This document shows positions 26,601 through 38,019 of a stretch of 64,000 nt of DNA, one piece after another. Positions within the stretch are counted from its first letter, which is position 1. The number at the start of each line of letters is the position of its first letter. Where the stretch lies: contig JALLLS010000034.1 in the NCBI GenBank assembly GCA_025094145.1, positions 280,261 through 344,260 on the forward strand, in the 5' to 3' direction. A model generated the notes under the pieces. The model did no database searches and was not told where the DNA came from. It worked only from the letters and a program-made list of their open reading frames with translations. The translations under genes and the position numbers were made by a program. The stretch is from Spinellus fusiger (Eukaryota > Mucoromycota > Mucoromycetes > Mucorales > Phycomycetaceae).

Positions 26601-27174
26601 CTTGAATGCCATTGCCCAGAAGAATCCAGACAATGTTGTTTATCACGAGGGCATTGTCGTGGCCGTGTTTGAGAATGCATTTGATGTTAGAGTACCTGAT
26701 CTTAACATGGAGAAGCGTATTCATTTGATCAGTCTTCCCTTGAGACAGCGCTCTACTTTCCATGATGCCCAGCAAACACTGACTCTGTTCTGGAAAAGAG
26801 GCATTGACTCCTTCACTGGTGAACAGCGCCCATTGAGCATGTCCGATGAGGACTATGATCTGGATGAAGAGGAAGAAGAGACATTGATTGACTTGGAGGA
26901 TGAACCTGATTTTGGCATGTCCAGATTCTCCCACCTGTCTCTGCAGTCTGAGAACCACGGCTTCAATGCCATGTCAAAGTCAACCAAACGCATGTCCATG
27001 AACCGCACACACTTTTCCGACAATGCAAACCACAGTCTTGAGCAGGGTGTACAGACGATCAAAGCATTGGACAAGGTCCGGGTGATTATTACGATTGAAA
27101 TGTTGCGTACACCTCCTTTGATCCGTGTTTTGGCTGCTAATCCAACTGTGCGTAAAGGCGAGAATTTTGTATAA
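23491..27174 (+). CDS. SSD1: SSD1-like RNA-binding protein with inactive RNB domain
   Basis: Homologue of yeast Ssd1, a cytoplasmic RNA-binding translational repressor of cell-wall mRNAs controlled by the NDR kinase Cbk1. From the ATG at 23491 one exon encodes 1227 residues, close to yeast Ssd1. The disordered N-terminus has a polyglutamine run (about residues 31-47) and a Gly-Leu/Met repeat (about 210-260). Cold-shock-like domains follow (RRPLFIAHLPFSAL; KYCGVVVAILERAQNQVFSG), then the RNB domain. Where active RNase II/R proteins have the Asp cluster of DPxxARDxDDA, this protein reads LGLTAAKGGLLDNAL, so nuclease activity is probably lost, as in known Ssd1. HxRxxS/HxKRxS sites (HQRSRS, HSKRNS, HSRRSS) fit NDR kinase phosphorylation. 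An acidic stretch lies near the C-terminus. A short upstream exon at 23271 is possible. Confidence 0.9.
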
Positions 27175-27529
27175 AACATATAAATAGTAACGAGTTGCTA
27201 TTATATTATGTTTTATACAAAAGGTTCTTTTTTTTTCCTTTTCTCCTCACTTTTCCTCACTTTTCCTCGCTTTTCCTATCCTCTTCTTACGTTTGTTCTT
27301 TTATACATATATACGCATATTTATATCTATATATCTATACTGTTTTCTTTGTTTATATCCTATTTTATACACCAATATCTTTTTGTTATTTTTGTATCGT
27401 ACTAGTTCTTTCCATGATGAGTTGCAAAATCTCCCCTCTTTTTTTTTAATTATTCTTTCCTTTTGAATAAAGGCAAGCTATTAGAAGAAACTGCTGTAGT
27501 TTTAAAAAATATTAATAATATAGAGTTGC

Positions 27530-29984
27530 TTAATTGGAGTCTTCCTTGAGCAACTTGAGAATGTTCTCAAATGAATCACGGATTTGTTCAGTAGAGTCGC
27601 GGTAACGGAGAGTCACTGTGTTATCCTCTACTGTCTGGAAATCAATAGTAATGGCAAATGGAATACCAAGCTCATCGTTGCGTGCATAGCGACGGCCAAT
27701 GGAGGTCTTGCTGTCATCTGTACGGGTGGAGACACCGTTCTTACGGAGCTCACGGGAGAATTGGCTGACAAAAGGATCAAAGGCAGTGTTACCAGAGAGA
27801 GGCAAGAGACAGCACTTGAAAGGAGCAACAATCGATGGGAAAGAGAGAATATTGCGTGCTTCATCATCACCACGCACCCACCAGCTGTGTTCCAAGAGAG
27901 AGTAGAGAATACGACCAATACCAAAGGAAGGTTCAATGACATTGGGAGTGTATTCACGCACTAATAGCATCATCATCATAGAGTGAGTAAGCATTTCTTC
28001 TTCTCATCCTTACCATACTCAGTAGTAGTGCCAAGTTGGATAGACACATCATCCTTGGTAATCTCAAATGTCTGGCCATCTGCTTCTACAGATGTACTGC
28101 CTTTGTTCTTGAGATCAGCCTCGAGCTTGATATAGCATTCATCAGTGTAGCTCAACAATGCCTGCTCAACAGCCTTTGCACTCTTCTTGAACTTGGGACC
28201 AAATGTCTTCTTGTTGATTTCAACTTGCCATTTCTCAACCACCAAAGGCTCAGCAAGCTGTTCACGGACAATCAACTTCTCCTTGGTACGGACAGAGTGA
28301 ACTGTCAAGTCATAGGCAGAACGATCAGCACAGCCAACACACTCGATCCAACCCTAATAGAGCAAAATAAAAAACAAAATAAAAAACAAAATAAAAAAGA
28401 ATCCACTATTAAGTCTAATGCCTTATCCCATGAAAGGCCATCTCTTACATAACTGGTGTGGATTTCAGCATCCCAACAATCACAGGCATAATGAGCCATC
28501 TCGTTATCCATGTGTTGACGGAATCGGAGACGTTCACGCTTAATACCAATCTTCATCAGGAAGAGGTAGATACGAGCAATAAAGTAACCCAATGTCTCGT
28601 TATCAATGACTTTCTATTCTCACCGTGTGTTAGTCTATGATTCAGATCCTGCTAAAGTGTCCTTACCTGAGCAACAGCCTCACCCACAGTCATCTCAATA
28701 GTCTCTGTTTTACCCTGCATCTGGACATGTTTGGAGAGAAGAACAATCTTCACATCCTTCACATCGTTAAAGTGCTTGTGGCTCTTGTTCTGAGGATCCA
28801 CATAGTGTTCAATTTCGGCCATGGTGAATTCACTGGACATGCACGTCTATTAGTCTATGGGATCTCAGGCATCCCAGGAGAACTAAGGGATAGAGAAGGC
28901 CTTACCGAACACGTAATAGGCCTGAGCGAGGACTGATCTCGTTACGGAAAGAACGTCCAACCTGAGCAGAGGCAAAGGGCATCTTGTCGTTGTTGAATTC
29001 AAGGAGTTTCTTAAAGTTAACAAACTGACCCTGGGCAGTCTCAGGACGCAAGAAGCTGTTATCCTTGGGTCAATTCACTTTCTATCCATGCCGTGTGCAT
29101 TCATTACCCTTTCAATTGACCAGTAGGACCAATATTACTCTCAAACATCAAGTTGAATTCTTGGGGTGTGGATAGTTCATTGCCACTTTCAGGAGAACGA
29201 ATGTCCATGGTCTTCATCAGATCAGCCAATTGCTCGCCATTGTAGTTATCAATCTACTCTAGACGCGTAAGTGAACGTGTTGCCCGCCTCCTTTCCATCC
29301 ATCCCACGAATGTACCTGAGCCAATGTCTCCTCATACAGCCGACGGTTCTCATCACTCAACTTCACAGCCACAACAGTACCCTTTTTCTTCTTGCTCTTG
29401 GGATCCTTGGCCTTTTCAGCCTCTGCATTGGCACTCGCCTCAGCAGCTACAGCAGCAGCACCCGCCTCGGCAGCACGGGCCTCACGGTCTCCCTGAAGAC
29501 GGGCCTCAAGCACAGCCTCCACTACATGGTCTGCTCTGAAGATCTCGCCATTCTTAAGATCCTTGCACATCCAATCTGCGAACTTATCCACATGGCCAGA
29601 GGTCTTTAAGACATCATAGGTGGTCATAATAGATGTGTCCAGCTCAAGCATTTCCTCCTCCAATACGAAATGGTTGCGCCACACATTGATGATATTGTTC
29701 ATCAGAGCACATCCCGACGGTCCATAGTCATAAAGACCAGCCACACCTTTCAAGTAGAGTGAGTTTCTCTCTCTCTCTCTCTCTCTTCTTTAACAGACAG
29801 AGAAACAGACGCGACAGGACTTACCACCGTAGATTTGGAAGGAGGGTGCATAGAAGAAGCGTCTTGTCACGAGTTGCTATAGTCTGTATAAGTCCATACG
29901 ATCCCAACACAACACACTCATAATAGCACTGTTCTGTGTGCACGTTACTTCAAGAGCGGGTCTATCAAAAGGTTTGGCAGCCAT
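27530..29984 (-). CDS. GRS1: Glycyl-tRNA synthetase
   Basis: Class II synthetase that charges tRNA-Gly; in fungi one gene often serves both cytosol and mitochondria. Nine exons (29984-29949, 29876-29825, 29746-29316, 29253-29108, 29055-28906, 28832-28667, 28613-28449, 28353-28014 and 27960-27530) join to 638 residues. Motif 1 region: [12 protein letters not shown]. Motif 2 region: [10 protein letters not shown] and FRNEISPR. Motif 3: PSFGIGRIL. The C-terminal anticodon-binding domain starts near [10 protein letters not shown]. The acceptor at 29056/29055 (ataacag) is chosen because it restores the conserved [11 protein letters not shown]. An Ala/Glu/Lys-rich insert (about residues 115-155, ending in KSKKKKG) is typical of eukaryotic GlyRS. 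No obvious mitochondrial presequence precedes [12 protein letters not shown]. Confidence 0.95.
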
Positions 29985-31136
29985 GATCAAGAGAGAGGAG
30001 AGTACACTTTAAAACAGAAAATAATAATAGACAGTAGGGTAGGTAGTCTATGTGGAGGGAGTGGAAATAGTCAAGTCAAAGCCACCCACTGCATTTCTCG
30101 GTGTGACTATTCCTCACTCTGACTCAGTCTTTTCAGTCCTATGAGAGAATGTGCTTAGGTGTGCTGGGGGGTGGCGTCTTGTTCTAGGACCAATAGGAAT
30201 CCATAGACTACGGCCATTGAATATCACTCTAAATGCCCCTTCCAGTCAGTTATGCGTGTAACCCTCTGAATCATAAAATAATAATACGAATAATAATACG
30301 AATAATAATACGAATAATAATACGAATAATAATACGAATAATAATACGAATAATAATAATAATAATAATAAAGGCATCTTTCTGGTGTCTCAGTGTAGAT
30401 CAAAGTCATTAGTGCATCGATCCTCTTTGTAAGGAATGGCCACCAATAGAAACTCAGTATTTTTACACACACACACTCTCTCTCTCTTCTGTGTGTTGTT
30501 ATAGGCTTTTCTTGTTAGCCATTCCTATCCACACCCTCTTGCTCGCAAAGACCAACACAGTCTGTCTGTTGCCATAACGATAAACGCAGCTGTGGAGGAG
30601 TGTTCATTACGTGTTGTTCTATAATACACTCCTCTAGAATACACCCTTCTTCTATAGAATACAATAGAAAGAAAAGAAAAGAAAAACAGTCAGACGTGCT
30701 GGCTGTAGTTTGCTCATGGTATTTGTCTTTATTTTGACGTGTCCATACTACTGCACAGTGCCTTGTACAAGCACAGAGGGAAAATGGAGTGTGCTTGTTA
30801 TTCTTGAGAAACAGTCCTTCCTCCTCCTTTGTCTGGATTTGAATATCTCATTCTCTGTTACAATAGAAAGTAGCATAGTATCGCCGTCGTCGTCATCATC
30901 ATCGTCACCCACTACCTCATTTCCACCCACTACTACCAGCCAATCAAAGGAAGAAAAAGCAAAAGAAAAAGCAAAAAGAAAGAAAAGAAAGAAAAAGAGA
31001 GTGTGTATCAATAAAGGCACCAAAAACAGGAGTTGGTATGTCTCATGTAAAGCAGTCACTCCCGGGACAGCGTAGAGTAACATGACTATTTTTACTCTCT
31101 TCCAGTGTCCTTTTGTCCTTTTAAACCTCTCCTCTT
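29985..31136. other. Divergent intergenic region
   Basis: This separates GRS1 (-) and the BIG1-like gene (+). It holds a 12-bp minisatellite at 30277-30371. A plus-strand open stretch at about 30717-31075, serine-rich then lysine-rich, has no recognisable domain and may be chance low-complexity coding capacity. Confidence 0.45.
30277..30371 (+). repeat. 12-bp minisatellite (aataataatacg)n
   Basis: About six tandem aataataatacg units followed by plain (AAT)n. Confidence 0.9.
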
Positions 31137-32299
31137 ATGAAGTTCACTTTGGCCTTTTTGTCATTGGCGTCGGCTGTGGTGGCCTTTGAAAATACAGTTC
31201 CTTGTCTTGTATGGTCACCTAAAAAGTAAGCAATAGAAGCTGTCATCTTTGTTTTTTTTGTTTTTGTTTTTTTTGCTGAGTGGGGCATGTTAGCTATGTA
31301 CATTCGTCTTCTTCTTCTACTGCTGCTTCTGAGCAACTGTACCTTGGCACAGAAGAGGCTATTTCTTCTATTCTTGCTGCCTTGGGTCCTTCTGCATGCC
31401 AAGCCAAACTTGTGGCTGTAGTGGACCAGCCAGAGGTAAAGTATTCAGTAGAGAAAGAACTGTAGGTGTTGGAAAACACACAAGACAGCTTGAAATAGAA
31501 ATAGAGACTCATATAAAGAGTAGCTCCATAGCAGTGACTTTTCTCGCCCAGACTACAAAGAAGCCTTCTCATTGATCAAGGTGGGTTGTACTCAAGAAGC
31601 GTAGGTGGGACTGATATGAGTTAGGAACACGTCACTGCAGCCCATACCCGTGTACAGTTTGAGCATATAGCAGCTCCCATGGATGTGACTAGCTTAGCTA
31701 CAGCATTGGCCCAACAATGTGACAGCACCTTGTCTCTTTTGGAGGCTGATAGTAAGTGGGTGTGGTGATGAGATGCATCAAGAAAGAGGGACAGTGTATT
31801 AAGAGAGAGAGCAAATGTCTTTTGTGCAGGTGTATCTCCTGGAGACCTTTACCATTTCAAGAGCCACTCTGTTGCCTTGGTGACATTGCCTGCTGGAGAC
31901 AATGCCGAGACTCTCAAGAAGAATGGTACAGTCGTGGTGATAATAACAAAGGATAAGCAGAGGCTAATAAGGACACTAGATGCTACTGTGGATACATTGA
32001 TTCGCTCTGTGGAGAGTGTGGTGAACGATGATTACATCGTCATCTATACCTCCAGCACACCCAAGACAGTAAGTCATGGCAATAGGAAAAGAATCCTCAC
32101 TTTTATATAGTCTTCATTGCAGAAAAGAGGACCTTATGGTGCAAAACTGCCCATCTTTGCCAAGTATCAGCTCTTTACACCTGCTATCTTTATGGGTCTT
32201 TTTGTCAGTTTTATCTTTATTATTGTTGTGGCCATGGGTGTTAGCTGGGTCAGTGGTATTCAGACACCCACACGCTTTGAGAACAAGCCCAAGAAATAG
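31137..32299 (+). CDS. BIG1: BIG1/VOA1/ATP6AP1-like V-ATPase-associated ER membrane protein
   Basis: A type I ER membrane protein; relatives (Big1, Voa1, Ac45/ATP6AP1) act in V-ATPase V0 assembly and cell-wall glucan synthesis. Exons 31137-31225, 31294-31440, 31535-31580, 31625-31751, 31830-32068 and 32123-32299 give 274 residues. MKFTLAFLSLASAVVA is a clear signal peptide. The lumenal part has Ser-rich and degenerate segments. The C-terminus has the family-typical block KYQLFTPAIFMGLFVS followed by one transmembrane helix (FIFIIVVAMGVSWV) and a basic tail ending in KPKK, a possible dilysine ER signal. The exon 2 donor (AA|gtattc) is chosen only because it alone keeps the frame. Assignment rests mainly on the C-terminal block. 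Confidence 0.72.
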
Positions 32300-32608
32300 T
32301 AATAATAATAATAAAAAAGTGGCATCTGTCCAAGAACAAGACAGAATATATATATATAAAGAGGGGATTTCTATTCCAATACTGATGTGCTTTTGTGTTC
32401 TACTGCAGAGAGAGTAGAGAGAGAGTAGAGAGAGAATAGGCTGTGATCAACCTACTTTGTAGCTGCCAACCACCTACCAACCTACCTACACTTCCATAGA
32501 CACATCTACACATAAACACATCATTTTCATTGGCAGGTCCATAGTTACAAAACATAGAATACAATGACGCAAGATAAACAGCATCCTACACACATAACAT
32601 TATAGAAG
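32300..32608. other. Convergent 3' intergenic region
   Basis: No gene seen. It includes (AAT)n right after the BIG1 stop and a short repeat of gagagtaga around 32409-32440. Confidence 0.5.
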
Positions 32609-34405
32609 CTAGGGTTGATACATCATTCGTAAAAGAGTAGATCCACCACGAACACCTCCTTGAAGAGTGACATTGACGAATTTAGCTACACTCACAACTG
32701 CAGTATCACAGCTCGTCACTGCCAAACCAGCATACATGTCTCGTGCAATAAAGGGCACAGTGACATTGCCCAACGTATCCCACTCTGAACCACCTATGCG
32801 TTGTGACTGGGCAATGAACAGGGCGTCCTTGCGCACAAGACGAAGGCGGTAAGGAGGCAATGCTCTTGTCTTTTTTATCCACTGAGCCTGCTGCATATTC
32901 TCCCGGCGTGTCTGCAAGAACAGACCCTCTGCGGGTGAAATACCAAGCATCACAAAAGGAGATCCCAAGGCAAGGTGTTCACGCAGCATAATCCCCGCCT
33001 TGGCACAGGTAGCAAATGCAGACTGGGATGCCACCGTCGCCTCCAATGTCCCCTGTCCAGACAAGGACTGGTACACAAACCGAAAGGCATCCTTGGTGGT
33101 ACTGATGTCTGCTCCTGATCCCCACAGAGTAAAGGTGTTCCCAGAATCAAACGACACTGAGCCAGGAAGCCCAATCGACATTTCCTCCCCAACATCCATG
33201 GTCTGCCAGTCATACGGCAGGTTGGGATTCGGCAGAGGACCTGGGAGCGGCTGCTGGGGATGCGACAACTTGGCCTGGAGGAGAGGCGCAAGTTTTCTTG
33301 CCATTGTCTCATGGCCAGCATCATTCAGATTCTCCTTTTGTTGTTGTTGTTGTTGTTGTTGTTGTGTGTGTGGAAAAATAAAAAAAAGAGGAACAAGATC
33401 CTATTTCAATACACAAGCCAGAGGGTATGACTGCCTGAGCCATTCTTGTCCTACCACATCAATGAAGGCTGTTGGGCCATAGCGTAACCAGTATGTTGTG
33501 TCCACAAAGTAGACGTTTTGGTCTCCCTGGTCATTGCGGCGTTGGATGGCCATCTGTGACTGGCCTGTCATGTTGCCTAGAGGTTCGGAAAGAACAAAGA
33601 TGGGAAGCAGACCTACATGGGATCGCATCTGAAGAAGAAAATGTTCAAGGCATTGGGCATAGTTATGGGCATCTCTGTCATTTCTACCAAGAAGAATGAC
33701 AATCGCCGCTGGAATGTAGCTGGAGAAGTCCCACTGAATACCTGCTTGTTGTTGTTGTGGGTGGTGGTGCTGTTGTTGTGTGGCAGAAGAACTCCATTCA
33801 AAGTACCGAGACGCCATACCAGAGACACCGTGGTGGTCCATAAGTCTGGCTTCTGGAAAGGCAATCTGTGCGTGTTCTGTTCCCAACATCTCAGACACAG
33901 CCCAGGCAAAACTAGTAAGGATAGACTGGGATGTGTGGGTGCCCAGTGTTAAGTCATGGCCTACAAACTCAATCATAGAAGAAGAAACATCTACAGGAGC
34001 AGTTCCTCGGCTGTCTTGGAGAAGAATAGCTTCCAAGTCAATAGAGGCATTAGTAGAGGCAGCAACACTCAGGCTGTGTGGCCCTTGCTCAAGATCAGCA
34101 GGCGAAATAACCATCTCCAGAGTGTGTTCTGTATCACTGGTTCTGTATTCCACTGGCTTCCTATTGTCTATCCGCACATACACTTGAGAGGGTTGTCGTA
34201 GTCTGAGTGTAATACGAGGGCCGTGCACGATTGTCTTGAAGTAAGCACCTGGCCAACCACTCTGTATGCTAGTAGTGGATGTGCGCCATCGACCAAAATA
34301 CTTGATATTGACATTATCAAAAGGAACAGCCACCTGTTGTTGGACTGTTATAGAGAACAGTGCACACATACAAAGAACCAAGCCAACACCATGGGCAGGT
34401 ACCAT
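32609..34405 (-). CDS. Secreted SGNH-fold protein lacking catalytic residues
   Basis: Two exons, 34405-33413 and 33334-32609, join to 572 residues. MVPAHGVGLVLCMCALFSITV is a signal peptide. Residues about 30-120 resemble the N-terminal jelly-roll of carbohydrate esterase family 2 (IKYFGRW, then GWPGAYFKT). An SGNH-like domain follows, but the nucleophile block normally GDSxT reads FVGHDLTLG and the later GxND block reads LLGRND. After splicing, NDAGHETMA matches the family's last block, but the Asp-x-x-His pair is not evident. The C-terminal 220 residues look like a beta-sandwich (DUF1349/laminin-G-like: WQTMDVG, then AKAGIMLRE). The splice donor is uncertain: GAT|gtggta also keeps frame. 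It is probably an extracellular pseudo-esterase or glycan binder. The intron has (CAA)n before its acceptor. Confidence 0.65.
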
Positions 34406-34542
34406 GCTGAGTCAATGAGAGAAAAAGAAAGAGTAAACATGTATTTAAACCCAGTAAGGATATGTTTTATCTTTCATGATGTTTTTTTTTGTTTTTTTGT
34501 TTTTTGTTTGTTTGTTTTGTTTTGGGATTTTAAGAATGGAAA

Positions 34543-34660
34543 ATAAGAAATAAGAAATAAGAAATAATACTAATGAATACTAAGAAATAATAAAAAATAC
34601 TAAGAAATAATACTAATAAGAAATAATAAGAAATAATAAAAAATAATACTAATAAGAATG
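34543..34660. repeat. AAGAAATAAT-type degenerate tandem repeat
   Basis: Irregular tandem copies of aagaaataat and aataatacta lie between the SGNH gene start and the neighbouring small gene. Confidence 0.7.
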
Positions 34661-34675
34661 AAAACATGTCCAATG

Positions 34676-35097
34676 TCATCTACTGCCTATAGACTCCCAT
34701 AGATAGGGTCCGGCACTCCAGTCACGCTCCGGACATTCTTCCGGACATTCTTCCCTCTCTTGCATGCCTCTAGCCATACCACTCTGGCTTAGATAGCAAG
34801 GCATGGAGTAGAAAGAGAGAGAAGAGTACAAGGACTTGTTACGAAAAGACCCCACGTCTTGCTCATAGGCGGGGCTATGGATCAGACTGTCTCCTAGCAT
34901 TGGCCAGTCAGGCGGCGACAATGAACAGGCAGCCACCTGCATTGGGTTGGGCTGTTCTCCCACCGCTGGCATGACATCCATGGCACTGCACAAGTCATGG
35001 GTGGGCAGCGTTCTCCATTTATGGCGGGGAGAGCACTATGGGTGGAGTCAATTTATGGGTTGTCCATACGACACCTTACATTGTCCGCCATTTGCAT
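34676..35097 (-). CDS. Hypothetical small protein, two exons
   Basis: I do not recognise this gene. A short first exon (35097-35080, MQMADN) is followed by a 44-bp intron with good GTAAGG donor and CATAG acceptor, then exon 2 (35035-34676). The product would be 125 residues, Pro/Ser/Cys-rich, with Met clusters and a Glu/Pro-rich segment (REECPEECPERD) near the end. No domain or membrane segment is visible. Support is the length of the open frame and the splice sites. It is divergent from nothing close by. Confidence 0.4.
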
Positions 35098-35837
35098 TGT
35101 CTCCTCTCTTTTTCTTTTGCCTTTTACTGAGGGACATTGGGATGTAGACATTATCTCAAGATGGACTGTTCTTTCTGAGTGAAGTTCACTTTCTAACAGC
35201 ATACCAGAGATTCCAACAAGGCTTGCACTGCAGACTGTAAGAAGAAGAACAAAACATCCTCACCATATTATATAATTAAGTTTTTATAGTTCCATTCTTC
35301 CTTTTATAAATCATCATGCCCTTCAATGCTCATAGCGGTAGTGGAAGCACAGAAAGATAGCATCTTTGAAGCGTGTGGTTGGATTTTGAATAGATAGGTT
35401 CAATGAATGTTTGTGTGTCATGTTGGACTGGCTCGAGTTGAATTCGAAACCAAAGGGAAGATGGAGTGCTGTCTATAGAACACCCTAATGAGATATTTGG
35501 ATCCGTTGTACCTTGGGTAACCCGGGGCTGCTCTTCAAGTGATCATTGTGTCGTTGTCTATGAAAGTGTAAAGTGACTCTTTCTTCCTTCTATCTGGATG
35601 TTGCTTTACTATAGGGCATCTGTAAGTTTAGGCATTCTGTTGAATTCTGTGATACCTTAAATGTCTACTTTTATTATCTTGTTGTGCCATCCATTAAAGC
35701 AGAGCGAGTGAAGAGAACTCAACACGGGAGGATCAGTGGAATGATCCATTGTGTACTGTTACTCCAACAGTCAATGCTTAACAGCCACTCTGCTAGTTCA
35801 CTCTCTATTATCAGCTTGGCGGTCTATTGTCTATTAG

Positions 35838-35955
35838 CACTCTAATTACTATTTTAATTACTATTTTAATTGCTATTCTAATTGGTATCTTAATTGCTAT
35901 TCTGATTGCTATTCTAATTGCTATTCTGATGATCATCCTAATAATCATCCTAATA
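35838..35955 (+). repeat. 12-bp minisatellite (ctattttaattg variants)
   Basis: Nine or so diverged units of the type ctattctaattg, grading into catcctaataat at the right end. Confidence 0.8.
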
Positions 35956-37966
35956 ATCAACACGCCCACCACCGCAATAATAGTCAATTGAGAGAGATAA
36001 ACACACTGGTAGATTCACCTCTCCTACCTAGAGCAGTAGTCTTCAATACTTTCATCCATTGGGATTCTCAACACATGAAATATAGAGTATTGTTTTTTTT
36101 TTGTTTTTTTAATAGTGTACCATCTCATATCTGATCATTCACAATCGATAGACAATGGCTTATACTCCAAGTAACATTGGTCATCGTAGCTGAGTAGTTT
36201 CTGTGAATTGAATTTATTGGAAAATAACAAAGCCATTAGCTTACAATGCTATAGAATTACAGTTTAAATAATATAATATAATTAAAAGTAGACCTACTAA
36301 ATAACCAAAAAGAAAAACTTTTTTTTTCTTCTTTTTTCATTATTATTTTCATATAAAGATAGATGTCTGTAGTACGTATGCATTTCAAAAAAGCCATACA
36401 ATTAATACAAAATGGGGTATTCAAAAATAGAATAATAGAAAATAAAGGCAACCTGTACTGAAAACCACCAAGAAGTTGACATGATTAGGAGAAAGAGAAT
36501 CAATGATTGGCCAAGAAATATCAAAAATAAAAATAAAAATAAAAATAAAATCCCCACAAGGGATTTGATCTGATTCTTTTTTTTAGGAGGCAATTCTCAT
36601 ATCAGAACAAGGCGCCTATAAAGTATAGTGCAAGCATCGATCGGCACAGTCTAACAGTCCTTACATTTTAGTACTCGTGGCGTCCATCGATGGTACCTCT
36701 TTTAGGAAATAGGTCGATCATAAATCTCTAAACAGCTTAAAACAAATATAGACAGGTAGGTCTTGGTGCAAAAAAAAAAAAAAAGCCGTGCGCCCATCTA
36801 TCGTACTATTAGAAAACAAAAGACTATGAAGAAGACGATGCTATACGACTTGTAAACTCAATGTGCTGATTATTATTGCTTTTGTCTATTAAGGAAAGGT
36901 AAACCAATTCTCATCTGCCTTGTGATGATTATTTTTACATAAGCATTAGGGTAGATTTGCATTGACTTTTAAGGACAGGTAGGACAGAGTAGTCCTAGTC
37001 TTAGAAGGTGCCATGGTAAAGCAGTTGCCTTTTTTTTTCATTATTCCACACTGCAATCACTCTATCGGCTAGCTGTGTAGTACAAAAGAGTACACTATAG
37101 TAGCTTGAGGAGACTTAAAAGGTAGAGAGGGCTTCTTTGTAGTGTTTAACTAGTCTCTGGCGCTCTGTTCCGCGTGTTTCATCCACTGCACAGCCCTTTC
37201 TCTTCGTATACTGTTAAAATAGGAAATATGAATACATTCCCCTTGCTTTGTTTTGCCTTTTTGTTTATTAAACAAGTGAGCAGTCTGAAGAAAATAGAGG
37301 CACTATTGTATTGGATAATAATAATGTGTTCCATTTACTGCCATTGAAATTGTTACTGTAGCATTGCCCCTACTCTACATATATCTATATCCATTTCCTT
37401 CTTTTATTGAACTACTGGAGCCAACTTGTTTTGATAAAATAATAAAACTATAGACTATGATTAGCCTATCACTCAGAATAAAACAAAAACGGGTATAAGG
37501 AGTTGGCTAGGTTGTTAGACTCTACGTACGCCGTGAAAATGAATAAAAGGAGTTAATGGCTTACTTCACATCAATCGGCACTTTTTAAGACATGGGCAAA
37601 CTATATTTGTTCACTGGTATTGCCACCTGAAAATGTATTAGGATTACGGGATTCCTCTTAGCTTCATTTTAAATGAATAAATAGAATATTTGTTACATCA
37701 TGAGGCAGTATTCATTAGCACCCAAACCTTTCTTCATGGCAAGACGAATGACGAGAGTAATACATAATTGTAAACAAACGCTCTAGCTTGAATCGTATTT
37801 GGCTCTAACCATTTGTTCAAGATCGTTTAAAATTGGTCTTGGTACTGAAAATGGTTCAAGGGGTTCTTTAGAAACAGTCTAAACCCATAAACAATGCGTG
37901 CAATATAGTCACATAAATGCTCAAGGGACAAGATCTCGTAATCTTGCGAAGCGGCGTTTTGGAGGG

Positions 37967-37973
37967 TATAAAA
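37967..37973 (+). promoter_or_regulatory. TATA box of the PH-domain gene
   Basis: TATAAAA lies 47 bp upstream of the start codon at 38020, which implies a very short 5' leader. Confidence 0.55.
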
Positions 37974-38019
37974 GCAAATGGAAATAAATGAGAAAATCCC
38001 CATTTCTTTACTCTTTACA

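Larger units (their letters stand above)
35098..38019. other. 2.9-kb gene-poor interval
   Basis: I see no gene. It contains a 12-bp minisatellite at 35838-35955, a (A)14 run at 36771 and AT-rich sequence. A TATA box for the PH-domain gene lies at its right end. Confidence 0.6.

Noticed and set aside
30224..30472. Tyr-rich reading frame of 82 codons
   Set aside because: It is a translation of the (aataataatacg)n minisatellite with no other support.
33401..34405. The SGNH protein as two separate genes, ending at 33401 and restarting at 33304
   Set aside because: A 78-bp intron removes the intervening stop and joins the NDAGHETMA block of the SGNH fold to the upstream exon, so it is one gene.
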